The notes below the pieces were generated by a model. The model was given only the letters and a program-made list of their open reading frames with translations, made no database searches and had not been told where the DNA came from. DNA of 64,000 nt. Source: Aquarana catesbeiana (lineage: Eukaryota; Chordata; Amphibia; Anura; Ranidae). Each line of letters opens with the position of its first letter. Within the stretch, counting starts at the first letter, position 1. The position numbers were made by a program, and so were the translations under genes. Below, piece by piece: positions 30,972-42,843 of the stretch. Where the stretch lies: positions 221,962,757-222,026,756 of the forward strand of contig NC_133333.1 of the NCBI RefSeq assembly GCF_042186555.1, written 5' to 3'.

Positions 30972-31781
30972 TTAAAGTGATACTAAACACACACTGTTTA
31001 ATGTACATTATCCCTTCTCTTTATGGATATGGATGATGGCTCTGTAATTATTTTAATATAAAAAAAAACATCTAAGTACCTATTTCCTAATCGATATACA
31101 GCTGTCACATGACCCAGCTCTCTCCCAGCTTGTCTGCAGGGAAACATAAGCAGGAGGAGCTTCTAGTCCTCTGCTGCCGGTCACATGTTCAAAAAAAAGA
31201 AAAAAAACACAGCGTTTGGAATACAGAGTAAAAATAAATAATTAATATCAATAAACTGTTTTAAATTGTCATACAAATATGTATTTGAAATGAAATCTTT
31301 ATTATTTTTTGTCAATAACATGGTGTGGGTGGATTTCTGCCAGTCACAGGCTGTGTCACACCCCCCAGCCTGTGTCTTAGAATAACAGGGAGGTGAAGCC
31401 TCCATCAATCAAGCCCCCATTGTGTTTAGCTGGTTAGAGGGCATGGAGGAGAAGGGAGGGAGTGGGCTGTCATTTACCCCTGTGTATACTCCCACTTGTG
31501 TGACTCTGTAGTCACATGGGCTACTCAGATGTGAAAGGGAGAAAATGCTAAGCATAGAAACTCACTGAAAACTGTGCATGTGCAGAGTTGCCAACACAGA
31601 AAAATGCCCAATTGCAGTAGGGACATGAACAGAAGGGGAAGACCGAGAACAGCAGGACCAACCAGGTTTTTTTTTTTTTTTGCAGAATACAGAAAACAAA
31701 TCCTATAGTGAGTGCATATGAACAGCATGTAATACGGAATTTATTGATAGTTTTTATGATGTGGGTTTAATGACACTTTAA
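30972..31781. mobile_element. TTAA-target MITE
   Basis: The ends TTAAAGTGATACTAAAC and GTTTAATGACACTTTAA form inverted repeats inside TTAA (30972-30975 and 31778-31781). The right TTAA is shared with the next element. Internally it is AT-rich with poly(A) runs. Confidence 0.78.
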
Positions 31782-32973
31782 CCACTTACGGACCGCCCGC
31801 CGTTATACAGCGGCTGTTTGATGGAGGATATCGTTGTTATGGTAGCAGCTAGCTGCCGTAACCCCAGTTTCCCCGTCTTCAGCAGGCGGTCCACTACAAG
31901 ATAAAAGTGATCTCTGTGGCGGATTCGCCGCAAGATCACTTTTATCGGTGGCGGGAGAGGGCCCCCCCGCCACAATCCGGTGCCCTCTGCCGCATACTGG
32001 AGCCGTCGGCAGTGGTGGAGGCGTTGGCGTCCTTTCGGTAGCTGGGTATGGAGACGAGTGAGGGGAAAATGGCCCCCACCCGTCTCCATACAATTGCTAG
32101 GCAGAAGAGAAGTCAAAACATCACTTCTGCCCACAGCTCTTAAAAGGCCATTTTTTTTAAATAATTTTTTTAAATTCCAATTTTTTTTTTTAATTTATTG
32201 CATTTTAGTGTAAATATGAGACCTGAAGTCTTTTTGACCCCCGATCTCATATTTAAGAGGACCTGCCATGTTTTTTTCTATTACAAGGGATGTTTACATT
32301 TCTTGTAATAGGAATAAAAGTGACATTTAAAAAAAAAAACAAAAAAAAATGTAAAAATAAAAAATAAAAGGTAAAATAAATAATAATAACATTTTTTTTT
32401 TAAACGTGCCCCGTCCCGACGAGCTCGCGTGCAGAAGCGAACACATACGTGAGTAGCGCCCACATATGAAAACAGTGTTCAAACCACACATATGAGGTAT
32501 CGTCGCAATCGGTAGAGTGAGAGCAATAATTCTAGCCCTAGACCTCCTCTGTAACTTAAAACATGCAACCTGTAGAATTTTTTAAACGTCGCCTATGGAG
32601 ATTTTTAAGGGTAAAAGTTTGTCGCCATTGCACGAGCGGGCACAATTTTGAAGCGTGACATGTTGGGTATCAATTCACTCCACGTAACATTATCTTTCAC
32701 AATAAAAAAAAAAAAATTGGCTAACTTTACTGTTGTCTTATTTTTTAATTCAAAAAAGTGTATTTTTTCCAAAAAAAGTGCGCTTGTAAGACCGCTGCGC
32801 AAATACGGTGTGACAGAAAGTATTGCAACAACCGCCATTTTATTCTCTAGGGTGTTAGGAAAAAAAATGTATAATGTTTGGGGGTTCTAAGTAATTTTCT
32901 AGCAAAAAAAACCCCCTGTTTTTAACTTGTAAACAACAAATCTCAGAAAGAGGCTCGGTCCTTAAGTGGTTAA
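31778..32973. mobile_element. TTAA-target non-autonomous element
   Basis: A 1.2 kb element with ends TTAACCACTTACGGACCG and the inverted CGGTCCTTAAGTGGTTAA. Internally it contains GACCTGAAGTCTTTTTGACCC, TTGTAATAGGAATAAAAGTGA and a CAAACCACACATATGAGGTAT block. These recur in the same order at 49800-50410, so it is a family. No transposase remains. Confidence 0.82.
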
Positions 32974-33039
32974 TACAATAAGTACAGTAAGTGAACATAA
33001 AAATACAATTTGTAATAAAAAAATATGGCTGTAAAATAT

Positions 33040-33300
33040 ATTGTTTAAAAAACATTATGATAGGAATATATTAAATTGGAACGAACTACCACATTTAATA
33101 CATTTAATTGAAAAAAACAGGTGTTTAAAGCCATATAAAAGCAAATCCAAGAACTACTCTGGCACAAGTCCAAAGCAATAAATAGTATCCATGTACTCGC
33201 TGGAAAGGCTACTGTGAATCTTTTTAAACACCTGTTTTTTTATTAAATTAATCATATCTGGTAGTTCATTCTGACTTAATATATTCCTATCATAATATTT
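33040..33300. mobile_element. Small hairpin MITE
   Basis: 33050-33125 and 33225-33300 are inverted copies: ATGATAGGAATATATTAA versus TTAATATATTCCTATCAT, and AAACAGGTGTTTAAA versus TTTAAACACCTGTTT. The total is about 250 bp, with no coding sequence. Confidence 0.78.
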
Positions 33301-33573
33301 TAAGTCATACATTTTATGTTATATTTCTAATTCAGTTTATGTTTATATGTTTGCACTTATTGGACTTACTGTGTTTCTATGGCTGTTCAAAATTCTTATG
33401 TTCATATTTATTGAAACCTTAATGAAGGGCAGGTTTTTTGGCCTCCAAAACACATTGGGGTCAATTCACACATAGGGTTTGATTTACTAAAGGCAAATAG
33501 ACTGTGCACTTTGCTAAGTGCAGTTGCTCCAGAGATCAGTAAATGAAGTAACTTTACAAAGAATACCCAATTA

Positions 33574-33926
33574 CCGTATATACTCGAGTATAAGCCGAGT
33601 TTTTCAGCACTTTTTTTGTGCTAAAAGTGTCCATTTGCAGCAATGTCATTTGGGGACCCTTTGGGTCCAGAGACCCCAAATTTTGGCTGCAGCTAGGGGG
33701 CATCTAGGAACCCTTAACTACAGCGTTTGAATTTCGGGGGACCTATGGCTGCAAATGGGCACAGTGAGGCTGCAAATGGGCATTGTTGACCCTCTTTTCC
33801 ACTTACAGTAGCTGCGCATTTCTCACCCTAGGCTTATACTCGAGTCAATAAGTTTTCCCAGTTTTTTGTGGTAAAATTAGGTGCCTCGACTTATATTCAG
33901 GTCGGCTTATACTCGAGTATATACAG
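33574..33926. mobile_element. TA-target MITE with TATACTCGAGTATA ends
   Basis: A 353 bp element with inverted ends CCGTATATACTCGAGTATAA and TTATACTCGAGTATATACAG, flanked by TA (33572-33573 and 33927-33928). Each end is itself an imperfect palindrome around CTCGAG. A repeated TAGGCTTATACTCGAGTC block lies inside near the right end. Confidence 0.88.
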
Positions 33927-33931
33927 TACAT

Positions 33932-34110
33932 CAGGGGCGTCGCTAGGGGGTGGCTTTTGGGGCTATAGCCCCGAATCTGGGGCCAATAGCCCCGAGTCTC
34001 TGCAGGGGTCCCCAAGGGGAGGGGAGGCTCTCTGGGGACCCTGATGCAAGGGAGAGGCCTCTCTGGGGACCCTAATGTAAGTGGGGGGCTCTCTGGAGAT
34101 AGATATATAG

Positions 34111-34141
<31 letters not shown>

Positions 34142-34264
34142 TACATATAAACACACGTATATTACTGTATATACATGTGTATGCCCGCCCAAGCGTATGA
34201 CTTTCTTTACTACGCTGCTATGGGCTCTAGCCCCAGATCTTTTGTACAACTAGCAACGCCCCTG
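33932..34264. mobile_element. hAT-type MITE with 8-bp target duplication
   Basis: A 333 bp element with ends CAGGGGCGTCGCTAG and the inverted CTAGCAACGCCCCTG. It is flanked by the perfect 8-bp duplication CAGTACAT (33924-33931 and 34265-34272). It struck the right end of the preceding TA-target MITE. It contains a (CA)n microsatellite at about 34120-34143. Confidence 0.93.
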
Positions 34265-34504
34265 CAGTACATGCAAGGAAATTTTAAAAGATGTAATTTT
34301 TGCTTGTACATGATTGGATGATGGAAGTCAGCAGAACTTCCCCTAATTTACTAAGCTCTGGAGCAACTGTACTTTGCAATGTACACAATCTATTTGCCTT
34401 TAGTAAACGAACCCCATAGTGCGGTGACAGGTGTTTTAGTGCATTGTAAAATGCTTGTCAATGCAAGGACAGGCACTGCAATGCTGCCTGGAGCTGCGCT
34501 AAAA

Positions 34505-34735
34505 AGCAAATAGACTGTGCACTTTGCAAGTACAGTTACACTCACCTTCCCCAGAGCACAGTGAATGTGGTAAAGTTCTGCTGATTTCCATCTTCCGATC
34601 ATCTGCAAGCAAGAATGTTGATTTTTTTTTTTTTTATATCTTCCTTGCTCCTGACTGCGTATTCTTTACAAAGTGAATTTTCACCACATTCACTAAGTGC
34701 TGGGGAAAATTAGTGCACAGTCTATTTGCCTTTAG
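34505..34735. mobile_element. Second copy of the GGCAAATAGA MITE
   Basis: The ends AAGCAAATAGACTGTGCACT and GTGCACAGTCTATTTGCCTT are inverted. The centre carries TTCTGCTGATTTCCATC, also found in inverted orientation in the copy at 33473-34413. Confidence 0.78.
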
Positions 34736-34738
34736 TAA

Positions 34739-35099
34739 GGCTCAATTCACACTTGTGCGACTTGTCATGCGACTTTGGACACATAAAGTTGCGTGACAAT
34801 TCGCAGCCCATTGATTTCAATGGAAGCCATTCAAATCAATGCAATTTAAAGTCACAGCAACTTTAAAAAGGTTTCTGCACTGCTTTGATGCAACTTTCAT
34901 GCAACTTGAGTGCCATAGACTGCAATGTAAACTATCAAAAATCACATAAAAGTTACACCTTAATGTTATCAATGTGACAGTTGTGCAACAGTCTATGCCA
35001 AAGTCGCATCCAAGTTGCACCCATTCAGAGTTGTGTCAAAGTTGCACCAAAGTTGCAATGCAAAGTCACAATGGAAATTGCACGAGTGTGAATGGAGCC
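34739..35099. mobile_element. PIF/Harbinger-type MITE
   Basis: A 361 bp element, ends GGCTCAATTCACACTTGTGC and GCACGAGTGTGAATGGAGCC, flanked by TAA (34736-34738 and 35100-35102). It abuts the end of the previous MITE directly. Its interior is rich in AAGTTGCA and its complement. Confidence 0.88.
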
Positions 35100-35214
35100 T
35101 AAAACAACCTCCTTGATTTTATACGATTATTCTTTGAGTCATTAGAACATTTTGGATTCTTTCATTGGTTTAGTGCTCTTGTTGTTTTCTTTTACCCTGG
35201 GTTGCATTCTAAGT

Positions 35215-37506
35215 AAGGTTGCACCGATACTGGTACTGGTATCGGTATAGGTGCCGATACTAAGCATTTGCAGGAGTATAGGTACTCTTGCAAATACTCC
35301 GATACCTGAAACCATAACTTTCAGCTTTGGTTCTTCTAGCCCTCAGGGGGATTCCCCCACTGCTTGGCGTTAAATTCCAGTACCATTAGCGATAACCCCG
35401 AGCCACACTCAGGATTGCAATGCAGAATCCTGGTACTTACCTTGTCCCCAGGAACCTGCGATGTTCCCCCACTGTGTCCCCTGCAAGATCATCCGCCTCA
35501 TGCTCTGTCTGCAGGTAGTACTGTATTTTGGCCTAGGACGACACGGCCTAGGGCAGCAAAAAAGTCGCCCCCCTGCATGAGAAAAAACCAAGCCCCCCGA
35601 CCTGTCTTCCCATGGCCACCTCACGCACAAATGCAGCCCCCGGTGACCGGCTTGATGTAGCGGCACTTGCAGGGGCGGACTGACCGAATCCGAGCCCAGC
35701 TTAGCGATGGGCGACGAGCGCCCTGTGATTGGCCAAATGGGGTCATGAGTGGGCGGCTGACATGGGCGTCTGCGATTGGCCCCAGCGGGGCTGGTCACGT
35801 GTGGTGGCAGAGCTGGTCTGTGAGTGGTCATGGTGTTCTGTCAGATATGGCGACTGGAACAGCGGCATGCGTGAGTCCCGCCTGTCTGCCTGGCGCGCTG
35901 TCTCCTGAGGTCTCTCTTTCATCTGCCCCCCCTCTGTCAGCCCACCTCTGTCAGTCAGCCCCCCTCTGTCAGTCAGCCCACCTCTCTCTGTCTGCCCCCC
36001 CCCCCCCGTCAGTCAGCCCACCCCTCTCTGTCAGCCCCCCTCCCCCCTCTCTCTGTCACCTTCCCCCTCTGTCTGTCAGCCCACCTCTCTCTGTTAACCC
36101 CCCCCCTGTCAGTCAGCCCACCCCTCTCTGTCAGCCCCCCTCCCCCCTCTCTCTGTCACCTTCCCCCTCTGTCTGTCAGCCCACCTCTCTCTGTTAACCC
36201 CCCCCTGTCAGTCAGCCCACCCCTCTCTGTCAACGTCCCCTCCCGTTGCGGCGCATGGGGGCGGAGCCTGGTGGCAAATTCAAAAAGTACAAAATTCCTA
36301 ACACATACAATACACTGTAATCTTACAGATTACATTACTGCATCAAATCATTTCACATCCCTTTTTGTCCAGTGCCCTGCCTACACTTTTAAATTATATA
36401 TACTGTTCTTTCTGCCTGTAAACTTGAGAATGTCCAACCAAAAAGTGTCCCTTTACATCAAAAGTGTTTTTACACCAGCTAGAAAACAGCGATAATAAAT
36501 TATTACACTTGCAGAATTGAGCGATAGTGAATCATGGGGAAATTCATTTTTTTTATTATTATATCATTATTTTTTATAATTATTTATAGTTATTTATTAT
36601 ATTATAATTTATGATTTTGTGTTTCAAACTTTATCATACCCGGGATGTCTACTGGACTCTTGCTTGGACAGATTTAAGTGTGTTATTACTAAGAATTACA
36701 GGCCTACAATATAAAATGCCAAATTTCTATGCAAAACAATTGTACCGCTTTGAGATTCAAAAATCTGACATAATCATACCGCCAGGGAGGCTACGGAGCA
36801 GGGCCGCTGCATCCTTAAAAGCCGATGACTTATTCAGCTGTCAGTGGAGTTCCCCAGTTCACAGCTGAAGTGTAAAAGAAGTCCCAGCAATTGGAGCTGT
36901 CAAAGAAAAAAAGCAGCCAGGCAATGTTTATCAACAACATTTTTTTTTTTTAACAAGAACGTTTATCAACAACATTGCTCAGTGCTGAAACAGATAGATA
37001 AAAAAAACATTGTTTCTTTTTGTTTATACATCTACAGATCAAAGGGATGAACATCAATCTACAGATAAAGTCAGTTTAAAGCAACGTATCAAGTAAACAA
37101 AATATATATTTTTTTATTAAATGTTCTTCTATTTAATAATCCTTAATTTACTCTAATCAGCCTCAATTAACTCCTTATTCTCCTCCATTCAATTATTATT
37201 TTCCTGCTGATATTTTTTGTTCACTTCTATTTTATAAACTATTAATAATCAAAATGTTTTTCTTTTGTTTGCTTTGTTCGCTGATATTTTTACACATAAA
37301 TGTACATATTTAACATATATTTACACGTTTCACATTGAAAAAAAGGACACAAATTAAAAAAAATAATAATAATTTCAAGTGTAAATAACTTTTCAATGCT
37401 TTGTAATATTGCTGACAGCTGAAGTGTACACAACAGTTGCGGTAGGTATCGGTAATTGGTATCGGCAAGTACTAAAAAACAAAGTATGATATCAGTGCAT
37501 CCCTAA
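35215..37506. mobile_element. 2.3-kb non-autonomous hAT-type element
   Basis: The ends are inverted repeats, GGTTGCACCGATAC on the left and GATATCAGTGCATCCC on the right, flanked by a perfect 8-bp duplication TTCTAAGT (35207-35214 and 37507-37514). The interior is long for a MITE. It holds a GC-rich segment (about 35510-36260) with a tandem array and an AT-rich right half. No transposase remnant was recognised. Confidence 0.85.
35890..36240. repeat. Pyrimidine-rich tandem array inside the hAT element
   Basis: Units based on CCTCTGTCAGTCAGCCC, with a longer about 113-bp unit repeated twice (36000-36112 and 36113-36225). The 176-codon forward frame here is proline/serine low-complexity translated from the repeat. 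Confidence 0.85.
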
Positions 37507-37602
37507 TTCTAAGTGCTTCCTAAAAGGGATCCTTCTTTTTTACATGAGCAGCCACCCCGGAGCCAGTTCACTTACCAATTGATTTTGTTGGATGCCTCTC
37601 CT

Positions 37603-38012
37603 GTTAAGCCTCGTACACACGATCAGATTTTCGGACGACCGAACGTCCGTTTTTGTTGCATCCTGGTCAAAAGTGAAGAGGTTACTCATTCTACAAAAAT
37701 TCTCGTACGACAGAATACAACTTCAGAAGTGATGTAATGTGTTGAATAGTTTTGTATGTATTCTTTTGTTTCTGAGCATGCGTAGTCTTCAGCTTACGTT
37801 TTTTTTTCGTGCGAAAACCACACTAATTAAACAAAAATCGGACGTTGAGTTTGCCTTATGACAAAACTTTTATAGTCTTCACATCCAGCTTTTGTCTGAA
37901 GAAAAAAATGGTATCGGCTGTTGAAAGCACCATACTAACAATCCGAAAATCAGCAGATCATTCATCAGATTAAATTTTTCTTCCGATTTTTGTATCGTGT
38001 GTACGGGTCTTA
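37603..38012. mobile_element. Palindromic MITE, ACACACGATC family
   Basis: The ends TAAGCCTCGTACACACGATC and CGTGTGTACGGGTCTTA are inverted. The interior has the ATTTTCGGAC / TCCGAAAAT pair. It is related in style to, but not the same as, the TGCCC family at 12787. Confidence 0.75.
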
Positions 38013-38188
38013 AGCCAAGAACAGAAAGTTGAGGCTACAGTTGGCACAGTATCACCTAAACTGAACAATCTTGATATCTGCTAAGGCACAGATAGTAGGT
38101 CAGTCCCAATAGAACCTTTGGGGTGTGGTAGGATAGGAACAATGCTGGCGGCAATTTACAACACACACTAATTTTGGTAGCATAATTA

Positions 38189-38423
38189 TTAAAGCGGAAC
38201 TAAACCCTCCTATCCTTTTTAGCCAAGGAAGCTGCCATCTTAGCCTCTGTTTGAGCTGCAACTGCCATGATTCTGCACATGTGATCAGTTAGAACACCAG
38301 TCATTTGACGGTTTGACAGTTTGGTTGAGAGCATTAACAAATGTGACAGTTAGCTTTCCCGACATGCCGGGAATGTAACTGTTTTTTGGAACCCTAAAAT
38401 TAATTGGTGTACTTCCGCTTTAA
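38189..38423. mobile_element. TTAA-target MITE
   Basis: The ends TTAAAGCGGAACTAAACCC and GTACTTCCGCTTTAA lie within TTAA at 38189-38192 and 38420-38423. The size is 235 bp. Confidence 0.85.
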
Positions 38424-39570
38424 TGTGGAATGAATGTTATTTTCCTTGCTAAAGAACATAATTTTTTTATCAAGTTGTTATGCGTAAAGTTATGCTTTAA
38501 ATGAAAAAAAAAAATGTTTTGGCTTTAGAAGTAATGTAAATAAGGCTAAAAGTGGCAGTTGATGCTTTCCTTTGATAATGGAATATATTCCACATTGCAA
38601 GATTTGCGCTGCTTCTGTAATTTCTGCAGCTGCTCTAAATTGGCAGTTATACAACCCAGATGTCAGAAAGTGGCTGTGTAAGATATAATGTTCTTTACTG
38701 CCAAAGAACTGAGCAGAGAAAAAAATAATGATGGTGTTCACAGGATCCAATAAAATATTTGCTTTCATTTTCTAAACTAAGCTGGAAAGTGACATCTTTA
38801 ATCTGGTTGGCTGGAAGCACAGACAGGGTGCTCAGAGTGACTTATGGGCCTGGCTGTAAGATCTCCAGATCTATCTATCATGGCAGATATCTATGTATGG
38901 ATTTTGGCGTTTTTTTTGCAGATCAGAGAGTTTGCATTACCTCTCATATACTCACTTAAGTGGAAATTCCAGCATCTTGGGAATCCTATCGGTCTGATAT
39001 ACTCTGCTTATTGATCTGTGTTGTGTAGCTCACGCTATTAATAAACAACTTCCAGCTGTCGCAGACACTGATGGGAAATGTGCAATCCATCACCCTGACA
39101 CTCCACACTTACCTCTTGAAGTGGTATTTTCTGGTGGAGAAGCAGGAGATGTATAGACAGAGGGGTGTAGAGTGGAGAGAAGGGGGTCTCCACATATATA
39201 ACATGCCAGTAGTGACATGTCTTTGTAGCTCCTTAAAATACATTCTGTAACCTAGGAGCGATCAGGATGACTTTAGTGATTTGGCATTCTCTGTAATATT
39301 TCATCGAGATACGTTTGTAAACGATCCATAGACTCTCTGTGTTTAGCCTTGTATAGTGCAAGCACTGTCAAGATTTTATATGGCGGATTGTTTGTCATTC
39401 GGAGATTATTCTGTTTTGTGAGCGCACCAGAATCCACAATCTTCCCGGATAGACAGCGATATCAGCTTCAGAGCGTTATTTTAGATTAGGTCTCCATGTA
39501 TGATGAAAATACTTTCTCCTTGAATACTTTATCTGATTTGCTTATTTTCAGGATATCCTGCCAGTAATAT
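38424..39570. other. Low-repeat stretch without a gene
   Basis: No tandem array, hairpin or transposon motif was recognised and no supported gene. One of the longer low-repeat islands of the window, and so a place where conserved non-coding sequence could lie. Confidence 0.3.
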
Positions 39571-39639
39571 ACCAGACTGTGATGGTTCAGAAATGTTTTT
39601 CCACCTGTAAGCAGGTGCCTACTTATTGTGCTATAGTAT

Positions 39640-39900
39640 ATGAGAGGTAGCTGCTCAGTCTAGAAAAGGGTTAAGCTGTGGGCCAGTCAGGCTTTTTGGG
39701 TTTTGCCCTCCACCCTGGTTGATATATAAAAAGGGGGAAAGCTGGGCCCAGGGAGCCGCCGGCAGGACCGTGTGGGAAGCAGGAAGGCCCGGATCACCAG
39801 CAAGATGTATCCTGCACTAAAGGTATTCGTCACTAATGGACTCCAAGATTAGGACTTTCACCTATACAGGTATGCCTGGTCAGCCACAGTGTAGTCAGTG
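39640..39900 (+). promoter_or_regulatory. TATA-containing LTR-like segment
   Basis: A TATA box (TATATAAA, 39723-39730) sits about 30 bp upstream of a GC-rich leader (GGGAGCCGCCGGCAGG). This resembles the promoter of a long terminal repeat. No paired repeat, primer site or polyprotein is visible nearby, so a solitary LTR is possible but unproven. Confidence 0.35.
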
Positions 39901-40300
39901 AGGTGGACTGAGTGTGCATTGAGTTCTGTAAATGTTACAAAAGCAGTCAGTAAAAGTTCATGAACTGTGCAAATGCCTGGTCAGAAGTTATTCAAAAGGG
40001 TGCATGGTGGTACATGGCCTTTCAGAAGAACAGGGCTGCAAAGCACATATAGGGGTGCAGGAGGAAGGCCACTACAAAGAGTTTACCTGGCTGAAGAGTT
40101 GGAGAAGAAGGAGAACATACCTGCGGTATGGAGACCTTGTGTACCAAGCCTCATGGTACAGGAGAGCTGAAGGAGTTATGAGAGTGCATGCATGAGGCCA
40201 GTGCTAGGTGCATGGCGGGACTCCATTCTGTCACTGGGAGTGAGCTGACCGAGGTGCGCTAGACTGGTGAAGAGGGCACTGGCTCAGCAGTATCCCCTCT
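39901..40300. other. Unclassified stretch
   Basis: Two overlapping forward frames (about 67 and 87 codons) around 39932-40195 show no family motif. It could be the downstream part of the LTR-like segment. Confidence 0.3.
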
Positions 40301-40301
40301 A

Positions 40302-40715
40302 GGGCCCGTTTCACACTGGGGCGGTTTGCAGGCGCTATTGCGCTAAAAATAGCGCCTGCAAACTGACCTGAAAGTGCCGCTGCTTTGTCTCCAATGTGAA
40401 AGCCCCGAGGGCTTTCACATTGGAGCGGTGCGCTGGCAGGACAGTAAAAAAAGTCCTGCTAGCAGCATCTTTGGAGCGGTGAAGGAGCGGTGTGTATACC
40501 GCTCCTCCACCACTCCTGCCCATTGAAATCAATCGGACACCATGGTAATACCGCCGGCAAAGCGCCTCTGCAGAGGTGCTTTGCGGTGGTTTTTAACCCT
40601 TTGTCGGCCGCTAGCGGGGGTAAAACCGCCCCGCTAGCGGCCAAATACTGACGGTAAAGCGCCGATAACAATAGCGGCATTTTACCGCCGACGCCGCCGC
40701 AGATGGAAAGGGGCC
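40302..40715. mobile_element. PIF/Harbinger-type MITE
   Basis: Same family as 17979-18346: ends GGGCCCGTTTCACACTGGGG and GATGGAAAGGGGCC, flanked by CTA and TTA, consistent with a decayed 3-bp TWA-type duplication. It shares GCGGTTTGCAGGCGCTATTG and the GCCCATTGAAATCAAT block. Confidence 0.85.
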
Positions 40716-41130
40716 TTAATGCAACATACAAAAAGGAAGGTGTGTAGTGACATGAGATGGAACGCTCTACAGAGGAACTATGTATGTTACATCACTGCAC
40801 ACGGTCTATGGCTCATCTCTAAGCTGGGGTTCTGCCTTAATGTTGGGTTTCACATGAACACAGCCCCTGTGGCATTGCTAAGCACGCACCCTCCAGGTGT
40901 GCACGGGCAAGGTGGCCCCTCCCGCACACCTAAATCGAATCTGTTTAAAGGGAGGCTTCATCCTCTGCTGTGTGTGTGGTAGTATTGGTTGTCACCACAC
41001 CAGGTAGTCTGGTGAGGCTGTCTGCAGTTTGAAGGCTACAGAGATGATTAGAAGAATCACCCAAATATTGTGATGGAAATATTGATTTTATTTCAGGCAA
41101 TTTCTGCAGAGGTATCCTTGGGACAAGGAA
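40716..41130. other. Unclassified stretch
   Basis: No gene or repeat structure recognised. Confidence 0.3.
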
Positions 41131-41453
41131 TAATGCTGGCCATAGACTAGTTGAATTTTGTTTGAAAATTTTCATTTAAAAAACATTAGTATTGATTGTC
41201 TTCTCATTAGTAGGTTAGAATCGACATTTGACCACAGTAAATAAAAAATTCAAAGAAGCAGGGTGGAAAACTTTTCTTGAAGAAACAAATTTCCAACTGT
41301 GAATTTTGTTTTTATTTCGGGAAAGAGCATTCACTTTGAAATCAAATGTTGAAAGCAAGTGTTTTTCAAAGTCATGTACGTCAAGTCATTAAATGTACTG
41401 ATGAGAATGTTTGGATGCTTGTTTGAAAAATGATCGGTCTATGGCCAGCTTAA
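41131..41453. mobile_element. Hairpin MITE with GCTGGCCATAGAC ends
   Basis: The ends TAATGCTGGCCATAGAC and GTCTATGGCCAGCTTAA are inverted. The flanking TAA/TTAA leaves the superfamily open (Harbinger or TTAA type). The interior is AT-rich with AAAATTTTCATT-type inverted pieces. Confidence 0.78.
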
Positions 41454-42233
41454 TAGGTCCCTAGTCTCGGGACTTGCTCTTAATATTGACACAGTGTAAA
41501 AAATGTTTTTTTCCACACATAGGCAAATCACTTCCCAGATCAATGAAAGGACTCCCCTATCCCATAATCTCTAAAGTGTTCTTTTCCTTAAAAGTGAACC
41601 TTAAGAATTTTCCAACTGCTGAAAAATCCTGTTGATTGAAGCTATCTATTGTCACATCTGGAATCCTGTCATCCTTTGAGCCTTCACACTTACATTACGT
41701 GATTACTGAACGTAACTCTTCAGTGTGCCGTCTGGCCTGTTTGAATCACACAGCACAAAGCCTTCAGAATAATCCACTTTTATGTCTCCTGTCCATCCTG
41801 AATTGCAATCACCTCCCCACCAGCTCCCCGCCTGGCATCTGTGCCGGCGAGCCCTGTACACGCTTACTCGTGTTTGTAATTATACAATTGACACGGCTGT
41901 TTTCCAGCCATGTGTTAGTGCAGCTCAGTAATTACCAGCAGATCCCAGAAACAGACGTGTAAATTGTACTGGGGGGAAAGATAAGCTTCATATTGACCTT
42001 TCACCAACGGCTGGACTGCGTTCATTTCTGTACGGCAAGAGAATCGCAGACTGTTAAAGTAATGTAAATGTCATAGAAAGATAATCTGAACAGAATAAAT
42101 GCTCACTTGTGGCCTTGGATGAGTCTTGGTGGAATATTTCCATTCATACTTGCAGCATTTGTCGTCTCTATAGACAGCATCTGTAGAATGAGCGGGGTCC
42201 AACGTGAGGGGCTACAGTGAGTTTTCACCTCCT
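41454..42233. other. Low-repeat stretch without a gene
   Basis: No transposon motif was recognised. 41640-42060 is evenly composed, unique-looking sequence with homeodomain-like TAATTA and ATTAC cores. It is a candidate conserved non-coding region by impression only. Confidence 0.3.
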
Positions 42234-42241
42234 TTTACATG

Positions 42242-42835
42242 CAGTGGCGGCCGGTGGTAATTTTTTTGGGGGGGGGCGGTAAACAGTATCACCCCTTACC
42301 CCCCTCCAGTCGGTCGATCAGTCGGCAATCGGTCAGGTGGGTGGGTCTGTTGCACTTACCCCATCTATGGTGGGCAGCGCTTCTCCCAGTCTTTACCGGC
42401 ACGTTTCCTTTGTTCGGCGGCTTTCCCTTCCCCTGCTCTCCAGGGGCATCGCAGCAGCTCCCAGCTCCCTCCACCTCGGTGGCCAATTTGGACTCTTCTC
42501 TTTTTGGCCAATCGGAAAACGGGTCTTAGACCTGCTTCTTATTGGCTGGATTGAGGATCAATGTTTCAATAGCCAATATTTATTCGCTGTTGACACACCT
42601 GTGTAGGCTCCTGGCGCAATGCTCTGCACCACAAGCCCACCCTATTTTAATCAGGTGCTTCAAAAAAACACCCCCGCCACTGTAACTCATGCGCCCGGCA
42701 TCCTGAAAGGGCCCGGACACATAAATAGGGGGTGGTGGTGTCCTGCAAAATAGTGGCCATGGATAGAGCATGGGGTTGGCAGCCGTGGATAGAGGGGGTG
42801 GCGATCTGGGGCCCCTAATGAACGGGCCGCCACTG
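42242..42835. mobile_element. hAT-type MITE
   Basis: A 594 bp element with ends CAGTGGCGGCC and the inverted GGCCGCCACTG. It is flanked by an 8-bp duplication with one change (TTTACATG at 42234-42241; TTTCCATG at 42836-42843). Frames inside are by-products of GC-rich sequence. Confidence 0.87.
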
Positions 42836-42843
42836 TTTCCATG

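Larger units (their letters stand above)
33473..34413. mobile_element. TTTACTAAAGGCAAATAGA MITE hosting two other MITEs
   Basis: The outer ends are GATTTACTAAAGGCAAATAG and CTATTTGCCTTTAGTAAAC in inverted orientation. Two later insertions lie inside (33574-33926 and 33932-34264). A second, simpler copy of the host family follows at 34505-34735. Confidence 0.78.

Noticed and set aside
35667..36197. 176-codon forward open frame
   Set aside because: Proline/serine low complexity from a pyrimidine-rich tandem array inside a hAT element.
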